From positions 1 through 53,727 of the IMG/VR virus record IMGVR_UViG_3300027721_000020: a stretch of 53,727 nt of DNA; one strand, given 5' to 3'. This DNA is from a virus. The notes under the pieces are model-generated. The model made no database searches and was not told the origin of the DNA. It worked only from the letters and a program-made list of their open reading frames with translations. A program made the position numbers and the translations under genes. Shown one piece after another: positions 1 through 8,717 of the stretch (its first letter is position 1; each line of letters begins with the position of its first letter).

Positions 1-133
1 GTTGGTTGAATATCGTAGACCTGGTTTTTTTGGCTACTAATTACCATGCGCAATTACTATGGAAAAATAGGATTATTCACTTTGATAAAATAAAGGTAAC
101 AGGATTCCCCATATTTCCGATTATACATAGCGC
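1..133. repeat. Terminal overlap, left copy (circular contig)
   Basis: Bases 8-133 are identical to 53602-53727. Bases 1-6 also match 53595-53600, and base 7 differs (T here, G at the right end). The gene interrupted at the right end continues in frame here, so the simplest reading is a circular assembly of a circularly permuted genome of about 53,594 bp. A true short direct terminal repeat cannot be excluded from sequence alone. Confidence 0.9.
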
Positions 134-581
134 ATACAAGGAAAATATTGTGGTATTCCCACATAGACTGGATGATGAAAAAAATCCTGAGGAATTTACC
201 GAATTTTCAAAATTATGCAATACCGAGGAGTTTGACTTCTTAAGAACCAAGGATTTAGTTAATACTAAGGAGGGGTATTTTTCCATTTTGGAAACAAGTA
301 CCTTTGCATTCTCCTCAGCATATCAGGAGACCTGGGGTATTGCCATGCAGGAAGCAGTATTATGCGGTTGTATCCCAATTGTGCCTAATCGGTTATCGTA
401 TTCTGAAATGTATTTGGCTGAATTTAAGTATAACTCATTGGATGAGGCGGTGGAAATGTTTCACAGTCATTGTGCATCACCTCCTATAATTGCCTTGCGG
501 AAACAAAAGGAAATGATAGAGGAAAAAGGCTGCAAAGCTATTCCTAATATATTCACATATATACAAACCTTAGATGGATAG
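1..581 (+). CDS. GT-B glycosyltransferase, C-terminal part (gene continues from 53180)
   Basis: This is the 3' part of a 331-residue protein that starts at 53180 and crosses the circle join. The TTG at 6-8 is not a real start: the other copy of this site reads TGG (Trp) inside an open frame. In the joined protein the C-terminal half has the pattern of a retaining GT-B donor domain: HRLDDEKNP at residues 193-201, then SAYQETWGIAMQEAVLCG at about 244-261, with the E-x7-E pair (E248, E256) that binds the nucleotide-sugar. It overlaps the DpdA-like gene by 8 bp (ATGGATAG), so the two are probably translationally coupled. Its position between a radical SAM gene and dpdA suggests that it glycosylates the modified base. 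That is inference; another phage or host acceptor is possible. Confidence 0.85.
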   Translation, partial: WLNIVDLVFLATNYHAQLLWKNRIIHFDKIKVTGFPIFPIIHSAYKENIVVFPHRLDDEKNPEEFTEFSKLCNTEEFDFLRTKDLVNTKEGYFSILETSTFAFSSAYQETWGIAMQEAVLCGCIPIVPNRLSYSEMYLAEFKYNSLDEAVEMFHSHCASPPIIALRKQKEMIEEKGCKAIPNIFTYIQTLDG

Positions 582-1575
582 TACATTTAATTACAAAATA
601 TTTGCGGATTGCGGTGCGCCTTCGCTGTACAACAAATTATCAAGAAAAACTGGAGATAGAGGAATAATGGGCTCCAGTTTCAAAAATAGGAAGTATGATT
701 CATTTTCTTATACGGAAACCGCGGAATATGATGAGTATCGTACGGCGTATATTACCTTTTTGAAAAAACACAAACACCAAATAACCACATATTCTAATCT
801 TGATGTTATCAATAATCCAGACCTAACTTATAGAAATCAATTAACGTTAGAAGCTCAGGGGCTAAATCCTATTCCAGTATTCCATATAGGGTCGAATTTG
901 AAATGGCTTAGAAAACTATTAAGGAAATACGAGTACATTGCCTTAGGCGGGCTAGTACCTAATACTACCGCAGTATTAATACCATTATTGGATAGACTTT
1001 TTAAGGAGGAATTACTTGATAGTAATGGTTTACCAAAAGTAAAATTACATGGTTTTGCTTGCACTTCAATTCCACTAATGTTAAGGTACCCGTGGTATTC
1101 TGTTGATAGTGCAACCTGTAGGAAACTTGCAGGATATGGTAGTATAGTCATTCCTAATTTCACGCAAAAAAAATTAATCCCAGTCCAAATTTCATCAAGG
1201 GACACACCACTACGGTATAAATTTACCGAAGGTTTGCTAAATAGTTTCAATACATTGATGGAAAAACATGGTACTAATACATTTAATTTGAGTACCTTAG
1301 AAGCGGACAGAATGACATGGAATTATTTGATGTACTCTTTAATAATTCAAAAAAGTGTTCCTAATTGGCCTTGGAGCTTTTCCACCAGGAAACAAATTAA
1401 TCCCACAAATGAACTAATGTGCTTTTACTTTGCAGGAGCATACCATTTGGAAAAGGAAGTTTTCTTATGGAATACTTTAAAAGACAAAGGAATTGATAAC
1501 CTAAAAGGTAGACTGCAATCCTTTTTTTACCGAACATCTTTGGAAGCGACAATTAAACTTAAATATACCAAATGA
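574..1575 (+). CDS. dpdA: DpdA-like 7-deazaguanine DNA transglycosylase
   Basis: A 333-residue TGT-superfamily protein of the phage DpdA type. This family exchanges guanine in DNA for a 7-deazaguanine base. Visible motifs are ADCG (residues 11-14), NLDVINNP (75-82), PVFHIG (101-106), ALGG (123-126), KLHGFACTS (157-165) and YSVDS (175-179). The last carries the probable nucleophilic Asp178, and the whole pattern is characteristic of DpdA rather than of tRNA-guanine transglycosylase. The zinc-binding Cys/His block of bacterial TGT is not seen. It starts inside the end of the glycosyltransferase gene and its stop overlaps the sliding clamp start (ATGA), so base modification and replication genes form one transcription unit. 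queD, queE and folE upstream supply the precursor. I recognise the family from its motifs; the exact base inserted cannot be read from sequence. Confidence 0.85.
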   Translation: MDSTFNYKIFADCGAPSLYNKLSRKTGDRGIMGSSFKNRKYDSFSYTETAEYDEYRTAYITFLKKHKHQITTYSNLDVINNPDLTYRNQLTLEAQGLNPIPVFHIGSNLKWLRKLLRKYEYIALGGLVPNTTAVLIPLLDRLFKEELLDSNGLPKVKLHGFACTSIPLMLRYPWYSVDSATCRKLAGYGSIVIPNFTQKKLIPVQISSRDTPLRYKFTEGLLNSFNTLMEKHGTNTFNLSTLEADRMTWNYLMYSLIIQKSVPNWPWSFSTRKQINPTNELMCFYFAGAYHLEKEVFLWNTLKDKGIDNLKGRLQSFFYRTSLEATIKLKYTK

Positions 1576-2573
1576 TAATAGATAGACTAAAATTAATAAA
1601 AGCACTGGAAACAGTGAAGCCCGGACTGGCTAGTAAAGAAATGATCGAACAAAGTACCTCATTTTGTTTCATTAAGGGAAATGTGGTGACTTATAATGAT
1701 GAAATAAGTATCTCCTGTCCATTGTCAGGATTAGATATGGAAGGTGCTATATCTGCCTTTGAATTACATGCTTTCATATCTAAGGTCAAACTTACGGAGA
1801 TTGACTTGGAAATTAAGGAAAATGAATTGATAATAAAGGCAGGAAAATCCAAAGCTGCATTGAAATTAAATGTTGATGTGGTGCTACCTATTGAGGAAAT
1901 TGGAGTAATTAAAAAATGGAAAAAATTGCCTGACAATTTTTGTAGCGGATTAAATTTTTGTATGCCAGTATGCTCAAGGAATATGTCCAGACCGCTTTTT
2001 ACTTGTGTCCACGTTAATGGAGATTCAGTGGAAGGTAGTGATAGCTTTCGCATCGCTAAGTATACACTAACATCCAAAACCGAAACAAAGCCATTCCTAA
2101 TACCTGCAAATGTATGCAGCAAGGTGATAAAGATGTTTCCTTCACATATAGCTGAGGGGGAAGGATGGGTTCATTTCAAAACAGAGGATGGAGCTGTGTT
2201 GAGTTGTCGGATATTTGAGGAGAAATATCCCGAAGTTGTTGAGATATTGCACGTTAAAGGTACAGCAATAACATTTCCGGGAAATCTATTGTCTATTTTG
2301 GACAAGGCAAGTATATTTTCAAAGCGGGAACATATATTGGATGAAAGTATTACCATTATCATTGAATCACGGATGATTAAGGTAATATCAGCATCCGAGA
2401 CAGGCAGATTCGAGGAAAAGGAGAGAATAGCATATACTGGAGAACCTATTACTTTCTCCATCCCTCCATATTTGTTAAAGGATATTTTGAAACAAACCTC
2501 ACAAGGCATTATAAATGCAGAGCGTCTGCGATTTGAAGGAGATAATTGGGAGTATGTAACAATGGTTCAATAA
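1572..2573 (+). CDS. dnaN: DNA polymerase sliding clamp (beta clamp-like)
   Basis: A 333-residue DnaN-like protein, somewhat shorter than bacterial beta clamps (about 370). It has the three-repeat style of alternating strands and short helices, and patterns such as DGDSVEGSDSFRIAKY near residue 155-165 that resemble the clamp's TDGHRLA motif. It would act as the ring-shaped processivity factor for the PolA-type polymerase encoded next to it. Its start overlaps the DpdA stop by four bases, and the clamp loader follows at 5291. The pairing of clamp, polymerase and loader supports the call. Identification rests on fold-like pattern and context rather than on one decisive motif. Confidence 0.8.
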   Translation: MIIDRLKLIKALETVKPGLASKEMIEQSTSFCFIKGNVVTYNDEISISCPLSGLDMEGAISAFELHAFISKVKLTEIDLEIKENELIIKAGKSKAALKLNVDVVLPIEEIGVIKKWKKLPDNFCSGLNFCMPVCSRNMSRPLFTCVHVNGDSVEGSDSFRIAKYTLTSKTETKPFLIPANVCSKVIKMFPSHIAEGEGWVHFKTEDGAVLSCRIFEEKYPEVVEILHVKGTAITFPGNLLSILDKASIFSKREHILDESITIIIESRMIKVISASETGRFEEKERIAYTGEPITFSIPPYLLKDILKQTSQGIINAERLRFEGDNWEYVTMVQ

Positions 2574-2581
2574 TTTTACTT

Positions 2582-5215
2582 ATGAAAGAAGGATTTTTTT
2601 CAGCTAAGGAAACAAGCAGTGATTCCCGTCCCGATGGGAAGGTTTACTCCTGTGTATCCTGCGGCAGGTACAAGGGATGCTACACACCGAAAATGAAAGC
2701 CTCAGGGGAGTTCAATAAGGGAATTCTAAATATAGGAAGTTTCCCTACTCAAATAGAGGACAGACGGGGAAAACATTTCCAGAATAAGGAAGGTATACTG
2801 CTTGAAAAAACATACAAGAAATTGGGAATTGACCTCCATAAAGATTGCCTCAATATATATGCCGTGAATTGTATGGGTACGGATATTCCTTCCACTTATG
2901 AGCTGGATTGTTGCAGGAAAAGTATTCTCAAAATAATTGAGACCCATAAGCCTAAAATAATAATATTGTTAGGTGAAGAGGCGCTATACTCAGTAATAGG
3001 TAATAGGTGGAAATCGGATTTAGGGAAGGTCGAAAAGTGGAGAGGCTTTACAATACCTGATCAGGATTTTAAAGCATGGGTTTGTCCTACATTCGCAATT
3101 AAAACGATTATAGAGGCTAAATATGAGGTGTCTTCACTTATTTGGGAGCAGGATTTGAAAAAAGCCTTTGATTTGATTAATACTCCATTTCGATACTCTG
3201 AACCTCCTGTAATTGAATATTTAACGGAGGATAATCTTAAGGTACTCAATGCGATCAAAGATTGTGATATTGCCTTTGATTATGAGACCACGGGGTTAAA
3301 GCCGTATGCAAAAGGACACAAAATAGTTTGCGCTTCGGTAGCATACACTGAAAATAACGTGTACTCCTTTATGATGCCAACTACCAAAAATGGAATGAGG
3401 CCCTTTACAGACCTACTACTAAGACAATCTGTGGCTAAAATCGCCGCTAATATGAAATTTGAGGATACATGGTCTATTATTAAGCTGAGGACTAAAGTGG
3501 TTAAATGGCTATGGGATACTATGCAGGCTGCACATATTATTGATAATCGAAGCGGGGTAACGGGATTAAAATTTCAAACCTATGTTAATTTTGGGATTGT
3601 GGACTACGCCAGTGAGATTAGTCCGTATCTTAAGGCTAAGGATGATAAGGATGCGAATTCAATCAACCGAATAGAGGACCTGCTAGCAATACCAGGGGGA
3701 AAACACAAATTATTGCAATATGGTGCATATGATAGTATATATGAGTATCGCTTATCGGTTTTACAGCGAAAAATAATAAATACAATCCAACCTAAAGGCA
3801 GCAGGTTCGGTGCAAATGTAGTGGAAGCATATGAATTATTCCATAACGGTATTTTGGATTTGGCAAAGGCTGAACGTCAAGGACTAAGAGTAGATGAGAA
3901 TTATACGATTGAGCAAAAACAAAAATTAACAGAAAATATAGAAAATGTAGAAAATGAATTATATAATTCCAAATTCTATAAGCATTGGCGACACGTTGCA
4001 AGGTGTACTATTAATTTGGATAGTCCAGTTATGTTAGGTTCTTATCTATATGGTACCTTAGGACTTACACCTAAGAAGTATACAAAGACAGGTAAGGGAA
4101 GCACCGATGAGCAGGCACTATCAATGTTGCATATACCTGAATTAGATATGCTCCTCAAACGAAGTAAGTTAATGAACCTTAGAGATACATTCTTAGAAGG
4201 GGTGTCGAGGGAACAAGTCAATGGACGACTTCATCCTTTTTTCAATCTACACTTAGCCCGAACCTACAGAAGCTCATCTAATAACCCTAACTTTCAAAAT
4301 ATCCCAAAACGAGATACTTTAGCCATGACTACCATACGGTCTGCCATTTACCCAAGGGTAGGGCATCAATTGTTGGAAATGGATTTTTCGGGTATTGAGG
4401 TGTGTATAGCAGCATGTTATCATCAGGACCCTAACATGGTCAAATATATCAAAGACCCTAATAGTGATATGCACGGGGATATGGCTAGGCAAATATTTAT
4501 TATTGATAAGTGGGATAGAGGAAGGAGAGACCACTCATTGCTTAGAGGTGCAGCTAAAAATGGATTTGTATTTCCACAATTCTATGGAGATTATTACAAA
4601 AATAATGCGGAAAATATCTGCAATAATTGGGTAAACTTACCCTTGTCAAAATGGGATGTTTCAATGGGAATAAAATTAGATAACGGAATTACCATTGCAG
4701 AGCATCTAATTTCAAAAAAAATAAACTCCTACGATAAATTTGCTGAACATTTGAAAGGCATTGAGGCCGATTTTTGGAATAACAGGTTTCCCAGATATGC
4801 TGAATGGAAGGAGGAGCATTTTGCTACTTACTTGAAATATGGGTATATTCCCTTAAAGACAGGATTTGTTTGCAGCGGTGTAATGGGGAAAAATGATGTT
4901 TCAAACTACCCTGTACAAGGCTCTGCTTTCCATTGCCTTTTATGGACATTCTCAAAAATAACTGAGGAATTGGAAAAAAGAGATATGCAGTCAAAGGTAA
5001 TAGGACAGATACACGATGCTGTGGTTTTCGATATTCACCCTCCTGAACTAAATGCAGTATATTACTTAATGCAACAAATTGTGGTCCATTTACTCCCAAA
5101 ACATTATACGTGGATAAATGTCCCATTAGGTATTGATGCAGAGCTTTGTCCTATTGATGGAAATTGGGCGGAAAAAAAGAAATGGAAACCAGAAGTAGAT
5201 GACCTGCCTTTTTAA
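2582..5215 (+). CDS. polA: Family A DNA polymerase with N-terminal uracil-DNA glycosylase-like domain
   Basis: An 877-residue replicative polymerase; ATG 2582 is chosen because the upstream in-frame TTG lies inside the clamp gene. Residues 1-200 look like a family 4 UDG with a probable Fe-S site: CVSCGRYKGC near the N-terminus, then a Cys pair followed by KPKIIILLG. A DnaQ/PolI-type 3'-5' exonuclease starts with FDYETTG near residue 230. The polymerase part has motif A (EMDFSGIE, about 598), motif B (RGAAKNGFVFPQFYGD, about 654) and motif C (QIHDAVVFD, about 808). Motif C reads HDA where most family A enzymes have HDE. A UDG fused to phage PolA is known from other phages (SPO1-like). It probably works with the neighbouring clamp and clamp loader. 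Confidence 0.93.
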   Translation: MKEGFFSAKETSSDSRPDGKVYSCVSCGRYKGCYTPKMKASGEFNKGILNIGSFPTQIEDRRGKHFQNKEGILLEKTYKKLGIDLHKDCLNIYAVNCMGTDIPSTYELDCCRKSILKIIETHKPKIIILLGEEALYSVIGNRWKSDLGKVEKWRGFTIPDQDFKAWVCPTFAIKTIIEAKYEVSSLIWEQDLKKAFDLINTPFRYSEPPVIEYLTEDNLKVLNAIKDCDIAFDYETTGLKPYAKGHKIVCASVAYTENNVYSFMMPTTKNGMRPFTDLLLRQSVAKIAANMKFEDTWSIIKLRTKVVKWLWDTMQAAHIIDNRSGVTGLKFQTYVNFGIVDYASEISPYLKAKDDKDANSINRIEDLLAIPGGKHKLLQYGAYDSIYEYRLSVLQRKIINTIQPKGSRFGANVVEAYELFHNGILDLAKAERQGLRVDENYTIEQKQKLTENIENVENELYNSKFYKHWRHVARCTINLDSPVMLGSYLYGTLGLTPKKYTKTGKGSTDEQALSMLHIPELDMLLKRSKLMNLRDTFLEGVSREQVNGRLHPFFNLHLARTYRSSSNNPNFQNIPKRDTLAMTTIRSAIYPRVGHQLLEMDFSGIEVCIAACYHQDPNMVKYIKDPNSDMHGDMARQIFIIDKWDRGRRDHSLLRGAAKNGFVFPQFYGDYYKNNAENICNNWVNLPLSKWDVSMGIKLDNGITIAEHLISKKINSYDKFAEHLKGIEADFWNNRFPRYAEWKEEHFATYLKYGYIPLKTGFVCSGVMGKNDVSNYPVQGSAFHCLLWTFSKITEELEKRDMQSKVIGQIHDAVVFDIHPPELNAVYYLMQQIVVHLLPKHYTWINVPLGIDAELCPIDGNWAEKKKWKPEVDDLPF

Positions 5216-5254
5216 AAAAACATTTTTTAAAATAATTGTTTAAAAATGTTTTTT
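5215..5254 (+). terminator. 13-bp AT-only style inverted repeat before clamp loader
   Basis: AAAAAACATTTTT at 5215-5227 is the exact reverse complement of AAAAATGTTTTTT at 5242-5254, with a 14-base spacer. It lies just after the polA stop. The right arm ends in a T run, as in an intrinsic terminator, but the stem has only one G-C pair, so it may instead be an operator or an attenuator. A weak promoter-like TAAATTTA sits at 5271-5278. Confidence 0.45.
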
Positions 5255-5290
5255 ATTCAGAAATTTTTTATAAATTTACAAAAAAAACAA

Positions 5291-6205
5291 ATGAGCTTAT
5301 ACCAAAAACACCGACCGTCCTCATTGGATGAGGTTCGGGGAAATGAAATAATAATTGAGAGCATTGCTTCTATGCTTGCAAACCATAAGACTTGCCCCCA
5401 TGCTTTCTTATTGCATGGAGCTACAGGCTGTGGGAAAACTACAATTGGCAGGGGGATTGTTCATGCTTTAGGAGTGCATGAGGTAGACTTCCAAGAGATA
5501 GATTCCGCTGACTTTCGGGGAATTGATACTATCCGAGAGATTCGCAAAAATTGCATGTTTAAACCGATGAAGGGAGCCTACAGGGTATATCTATTAGATG
5601 AGTGTCACCAAATGAGTAAGGACGCTCAAAATGCCCTTCTAAAAATATTAGAAGACACACCTCCTCATGTTTTTTTCATACTGTGTACTACGGACCCTGG
5701 CGGTCTAATCTCTACAATAAAAGGTAGGTGTTCATCATTTGAGGTCAAGCCACTTTCAGATGAGAACATGAAAAGCTTGCTTAAGGTAATTGCCCGAAAA
5801 GAAGGGTCGTCCTTAGATAAGGAAGTCATTGACCAAATAATACTTGATGCTCAGGGACACCCTCGAAATGCCATTCAAATATTAGAGCAGGTTCTTAACA
5901 CTGAACCAGAGAATAGGTTAAAGGTAGCGAAACAAACAGCCGCCGAACAAAGTGAAAGTATTGAACTATGCAGAGCATTACTCTCCAATTCTAATTGGAA
6001 ACAAATAGCTACGATACTTGATGGACTAAAACAACAAAATCCTGAGAGCATAAGGAGGCATGTATTAGGATATGCTCAGTCCGTTTTGCTGAAAGCAGAT
6101 AATCCTAAGGCAGGTTTAGTTCTCGAATTATTCCTTGAACCAACTTATAACAGTGGATTTCCACAAATTGTATTCGCTTGTTATTCAATAATCAAAACAG
6201 AATAG
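5291..6205 (+). CDS. Clamp loader AAA+ ATPase (DnaX-like)
   Basis: A 304-residue AAA+ protein. I chose ATG 5291 (MSLYQKHRPSSL), because LYQKHRP is the usual N-terminus of DnaX/RFC proteins; the in-frame ATG at 5246 would add a basic, AT-coded extension. Walker A is HGATGCGKTT (about residues 41-50), Walker B is LLDECHQM (about 100-107), and the sensor 1 region is LCTTD. The zinc module of bacterial DnaX is not evident. It should load the clamp encoded at 1572 onto primed DNA for the PolA enzyme. It is the only loader subunit I see, so it may form a homo-oligomer or use host subunits. Confidence 0.88.
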   Translation: MSLYQKHRPSSLDEVRGNEIIIESIASMLANHKTCPHAFLLHGATGCGKTTIGRGIVHALGVHEVDFQEIDSADFRGIDTIREIRKNCMFKPMKGAYRVYLLDECHQMSKDAQNALLKILEDTPPHVFFILCTTDPGGLISTIKGRCSSFEVKPLSDENMKSLLKVIARKEGSSLDKEVIDQIILDAQGHPRNAIQILEQVLNTEPENRLKVAKQTAAEQSESIELCRALLSNSNWKQIATILDGLKQQNPESIRRHVLGYAQSVLLKADNPKAGLVLELFLEPTYNSGFPQIVFACYSIIKTE

Positions 6206-6206
6206 T

Positions 6207-6440
6207 ATGGCAAAAGCAATGGAATTAATGGTAGGGAGAAAATATAAATTATATACACCAAACAGCTATGGACGGTTAGTTATCATTCATATAGATTATA
6301 TTTTACCAAGCATACAATATCCCGGCAATACTGAACATACATTGTTTATTTGTAGAGAATATTGGGCACCAAAAAAAAGATGGATGTATTATTCAATTCC
6401 TTATTTTATTTTAGCCATACACAATGATTGGGATAATTAA
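6207..6440 (+). CDS. Small protein of unknown function
   Basis: A 77-residue protein, starting one base after the clamp loader stop. It is rich in Tyr and Ile, and its middle (KYKLYTPNSYGRLVIIHIDYI) looks like a small beta-barrel. No family is recognised. It is co-directional and tightly spaced within the replication operon. Confidence 0.6.
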   Translation: MAKAMELMVGRKYKLYTPNSYGRLVIIHIDYILPSIQYPGNTEHTLFICREYWAPKKRWMYYSIPYFILAIHNDWDN

Positions 6441-6451
6441 AAATTAACAAA

Positions 6452-6703
6452 ATGGACGTACAGGACTTAAGATTCCGATACAAGTGTGAAACAGGATTAG
6501 CTGCAATTCCTGAACATACAATAACTATTGACACCAATGAATTAGGATTTACTGAGATTAAGGATTTGGAAAAATCAGTAGCTCAATCATGTAAATTTGA
6601 TTTTGACCAAATCCCTTATCTATTATGGCTGGAGGAACGGATACTATCCTTAGATAATAGCATATCCTCATTAATACCTTTACAACGAAAAATAAGAATG
6701 TAA
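6452..6703 (+). CDS. Small protein of unknown function
   Basis: An 83-residue protein with mixed acidic and hydrophobic character and no motif I recognise. Its TAA overlaps the ATG of the following XRE-type regulator (6703), so the two are probably translated together. Confidence 0.6.
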   Translation: MDVQDLRFRYKCETGLAAIPEHTITIDTNELGFTEIKDLEKSVAQSCKFDFDQIPYLLWLEERILSLDNSISSLIPLQRKIRM

Positions 6704-6909
6704 TGATGGAAAAGGCAACAAATATCCATGTGGAACGGGCGAGAATAAAAATATCTCAAAAAGAATTGGCAGACGCAATGGACGTTACAACAAATCATAT
6801 ATGTAATTTAGAACTAGGAAAATCACTGCCTAAAATAGGTTTAGCTTTGAGATTGGCAAAATATTTCAATTGCGAAGTTAGTTATCTTTTAAAATTAAAG
6901 GAGGATTGA
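6703..6909 (+). CDS. XRE/Cro-type helix-turn-helix protein
   Basis: A 68-residue single-domain DNA-binding protein. The HTH follows the Cro/C1 pattern: KISQKELADAMDVTTNHICNLE, then SLPKIGLALRLAKYFNCEVSYLL. There are two consecutive ATG codons (6703 and 6706) and the first overlaps the upstream stop. It has no multimerisation or cleavage domain, unlike CI-type repressors. It probably adjusts expression timing of phage genes. A lysogeny switch is unlikely, because there is no integrase and no divergent partner. Confidence 0.8.
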   Translation: MMEKATNIHVERARIKISQKELADAMDVTTNHICNLELGKSLPKIGLALRLAKYFNCEVSYLLKLKED

Positions 6910-6910
6910 T

Positions 6911-7393
6911 ATGGATTATAAAGAGGATTGCAAGATAGATGAAAGTGCATTAGACGTAGAATGGCTAGCCCAAACGGAACTAGGGATTAAATACGGTGAG
7001 TATTGGGCTGAATGCAAAGATGCTCTTACAAGGGCAGAGGAGAAAATAAAATTGGTACGGGCTGAATTATGCAAGGAATGTTATGAGAAGAACGAAAAAC
7101 CCACTGATAAAAAATTGGAAACGTATTTCCGCACCCATAAAAGGCACATTCAAGCCAAAGAGGAGTGGATGGATGCTAAATTCAAGGAAAATATAGCTGA
7201 TATTGCAAAATGGCAAATTTCCAATACCCGAAAAGATGCGCTGGAAAATTTGGTCAGATTGCATGGGCAAAGCTATTTTGCTGGCCCTAATATGCCTAGA
7301 GACCTAATAGAGGAAGCTGAAAAAAAGAGGGAATTACAAATAAAAACCAATGCGGGTGTAGCCGGCAAATTGAAGAGGAGAATTAGAGATTAG
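6911..7393 (+). CDS. Conserved-looking helical protein of unknown function
   Basis: A 160-residue, mostly helical, highly charged protein (many Lys and Glu) with a basic C-terminus (AGKLKRRIRD). It contains a CKECYEKNEKP patch near residue 56 but no clear zinc motif. It sits directly before the gp32-like SSB and close to the UvsX-like recombinase, a position where a recombination or loading accessory factor could be expected. That role is inference from position only. Confidence 0.6.
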   Translation: MDYKEDCKIDESALDVEWLAQTELGIKYGEYWAECKDALTRAEEKIKLVRAELCKECYEKNEKPTDKKLETYFRTHKRHIQAKEEWMDAKFKENIADIAKWQISNTRKDALENLVRLHGQSYFAGPNMPRDLIEEAEKKRELQIKTNAGVAGKLKRRIRD

Positions 7394-7415
7394 TATTAAC
7401 TTAAAAATTATTAAA

Positions 7416-8717
7416 ATGGCAAAAAAACAAAGGGTATCGCCTTTCAGAGGAAAAGTCAATAATGATGCTAAGAGACAGAGTAGGAATAATTCAGGTTTTG
7501 GACATCTGAATTTGCCGAAAGGAGTAGTATTATATTCTCCAGTACCTGGACAAAAAGAGAGTATTGACATCATTCCTTACATTGTGTCCGACCCTAAGCA
7601 TCCTGACGCTAATGCCGAAGCAGGCATTGCTGGAGTAGGGGATTTATGGTACAAGCGTCCTTACAAAACTCACAGGCAAGTAGGGGTGAACAACGAGACA
7701 GTGGTGTGTCTGGCCTCATTTGGTAAGAAATGTCCAATTTGTGAGTACAAAAAGCAAAGGACAAAAGAAGGTGCGGAAAAAGATGAGCTAAAAGGGTACA
7801 ACACTTCCAATAGGAACTTGTATGTTATTATCCCAATAGGGGTGAAAAAAAGAGAGGAGGAGATACATATTTTCGATTTTTCACAATTCAATTTTCAGGA
7901 CCTGCTAAATGAGGAATTAGAGGAGAATGAAGACAATGAAATTTTCCCCGACATTGAGGAAGGACTTACTTTAGCCGTGAGATGGGCAGAGGAAGTTTTT
8001 GAAAAAAATAAATACGCTAAAGCAGGAAGGATTGACTTCAACAAACGGAAGTCAGCCTACGATGAGAGTATTTTGGACGATGTACCGGATTTGGACAAGG
8101 TGCTAAAACAATTGACCTATGATGAACTTAGTGCTAAGTTCTTTGAAATGGAAGGTGTAGAGGACGTGGATGATGCTCCAAAAAGAAAGACAAAATCAAA
8201 GATAGTAGAAGAGGAGGAGGAGGAGGATGAAGCTCCTAAAAAAAGAGTAGGTAAAACTGTATCCACGAAAAATAAGGTTAAACTGAGTTGGGGAGATTTA
8301 TCTGACATGGATGATACCGAATTATTAGAGGTAGCGGAATCATATGCCCTTGAAATTGATGAGGACGACTATTCCTCAACTTCGGAATTAGCAAAATTAA
8401 TAGCGGATACTTTGGGGGTAACGATACCTAATCCAAAGAAAAGGCAGCAAATAGTCGAGATTGAGGAGGAAGAGGAAGAGGATGAAGCTCCTAAAAAAAG
8501 AGTAGGTAAACCCGCACGTAAAGTAGTAGAACCTGATGAGGAGGAGGAAGAAGACCTTACCTCTCCAAAAAAGAAGTCTTCAAAGACCAAAGGTAAAAAA
8601 GAAGAGGACGAGGAATGCCCAGAAGGAATGGAATTCGGAGTAGACACGGACACGGACACCGCTTGTGATGATTGTCCTTTATGGGGAGATTGTTCGGATA
8701 AAAAGGAGGGTAATTAA
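7416..8717 (+). CDS. gp32-like single-stranded DNA-binding protein with acidic tail
   Basis: A 433-residue protein. The N-terminal 250 residues resemble phage gp32-type SSBs: a basic start (MAKKQRVSPFRG), DLWYKRPYKTHRQVG, then a zinc-site-like KKCPICEYKKQRTK. It would coat ssDNA during replication and recombination. The C-terminal third is an acidic linker with two copies of a repeat of the form VEEEEEEDEAPKKRVGK (about 8199-8268 and 8452-8508). It ends in a Cys cluster, CPEGMEFG then CDDCPLWGDC, that could bind a second metal. Acidic C-tails of SSBs recruit partner proteins. The doubled repeat and the Cys tip are unusual additions. Confidence 0.75.
   Translation: MAKKQRVSPFRGKVNNDAKRQSRNNSGFGHLNLPKGVVLYSPVPGQKESIDIIPYIVSDPKHPDANAEAGIAGVGDLWYKRPYKTHRQVGVNNETVVCLASFGKKCPICEYKKQRTKEGAEKDELKGYNTSNRNLYVIIPIGVKKREEEIHIFDFSQFNFQDLLNEELEENEDNEIFPDIEEGLTLAVRWAEEVFEKNKYAKAGRIDFNKRKSAYDESILDDVPDLDKVLKQLTYDELSAKFFEMEGVEDVDDAPKRKTKSKIVEEEEEEDEAPKKRVGKTVSTKNKVKLSWGDLSDMDDTELLEVAESYALEIDEDDYSSTSELAKLIADTLGVTIPNPKKRQQIVEIEEEEEEDEAPKKRVGKPARKVVEPDEEEEEDLTSPKKKSSKTKGKKEEDEECPEGMEFGVDTDTDTACDDCPLWGDCSDKKEGN

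Noticed and set aside
6-581. A complete 191-residue glycosyltransferase starting at TTG 6
   Set aside because: The right-end copy shows that the frame is open upstream and that the TTG is TGG. The real start is 53180.
6703-6909. A lysogeny repressor
   Set aside because: It is a bare 68-residue HTH protein without a second domain, no integrase or attachment site is visible, and it sits in a replication operon.
8117-8659. Antisense reading frames rich in Ser opposite the SSB tail
   Set aside because: They are mirror images of GAG/GAA-rich acidic codons and have no start context of their own.
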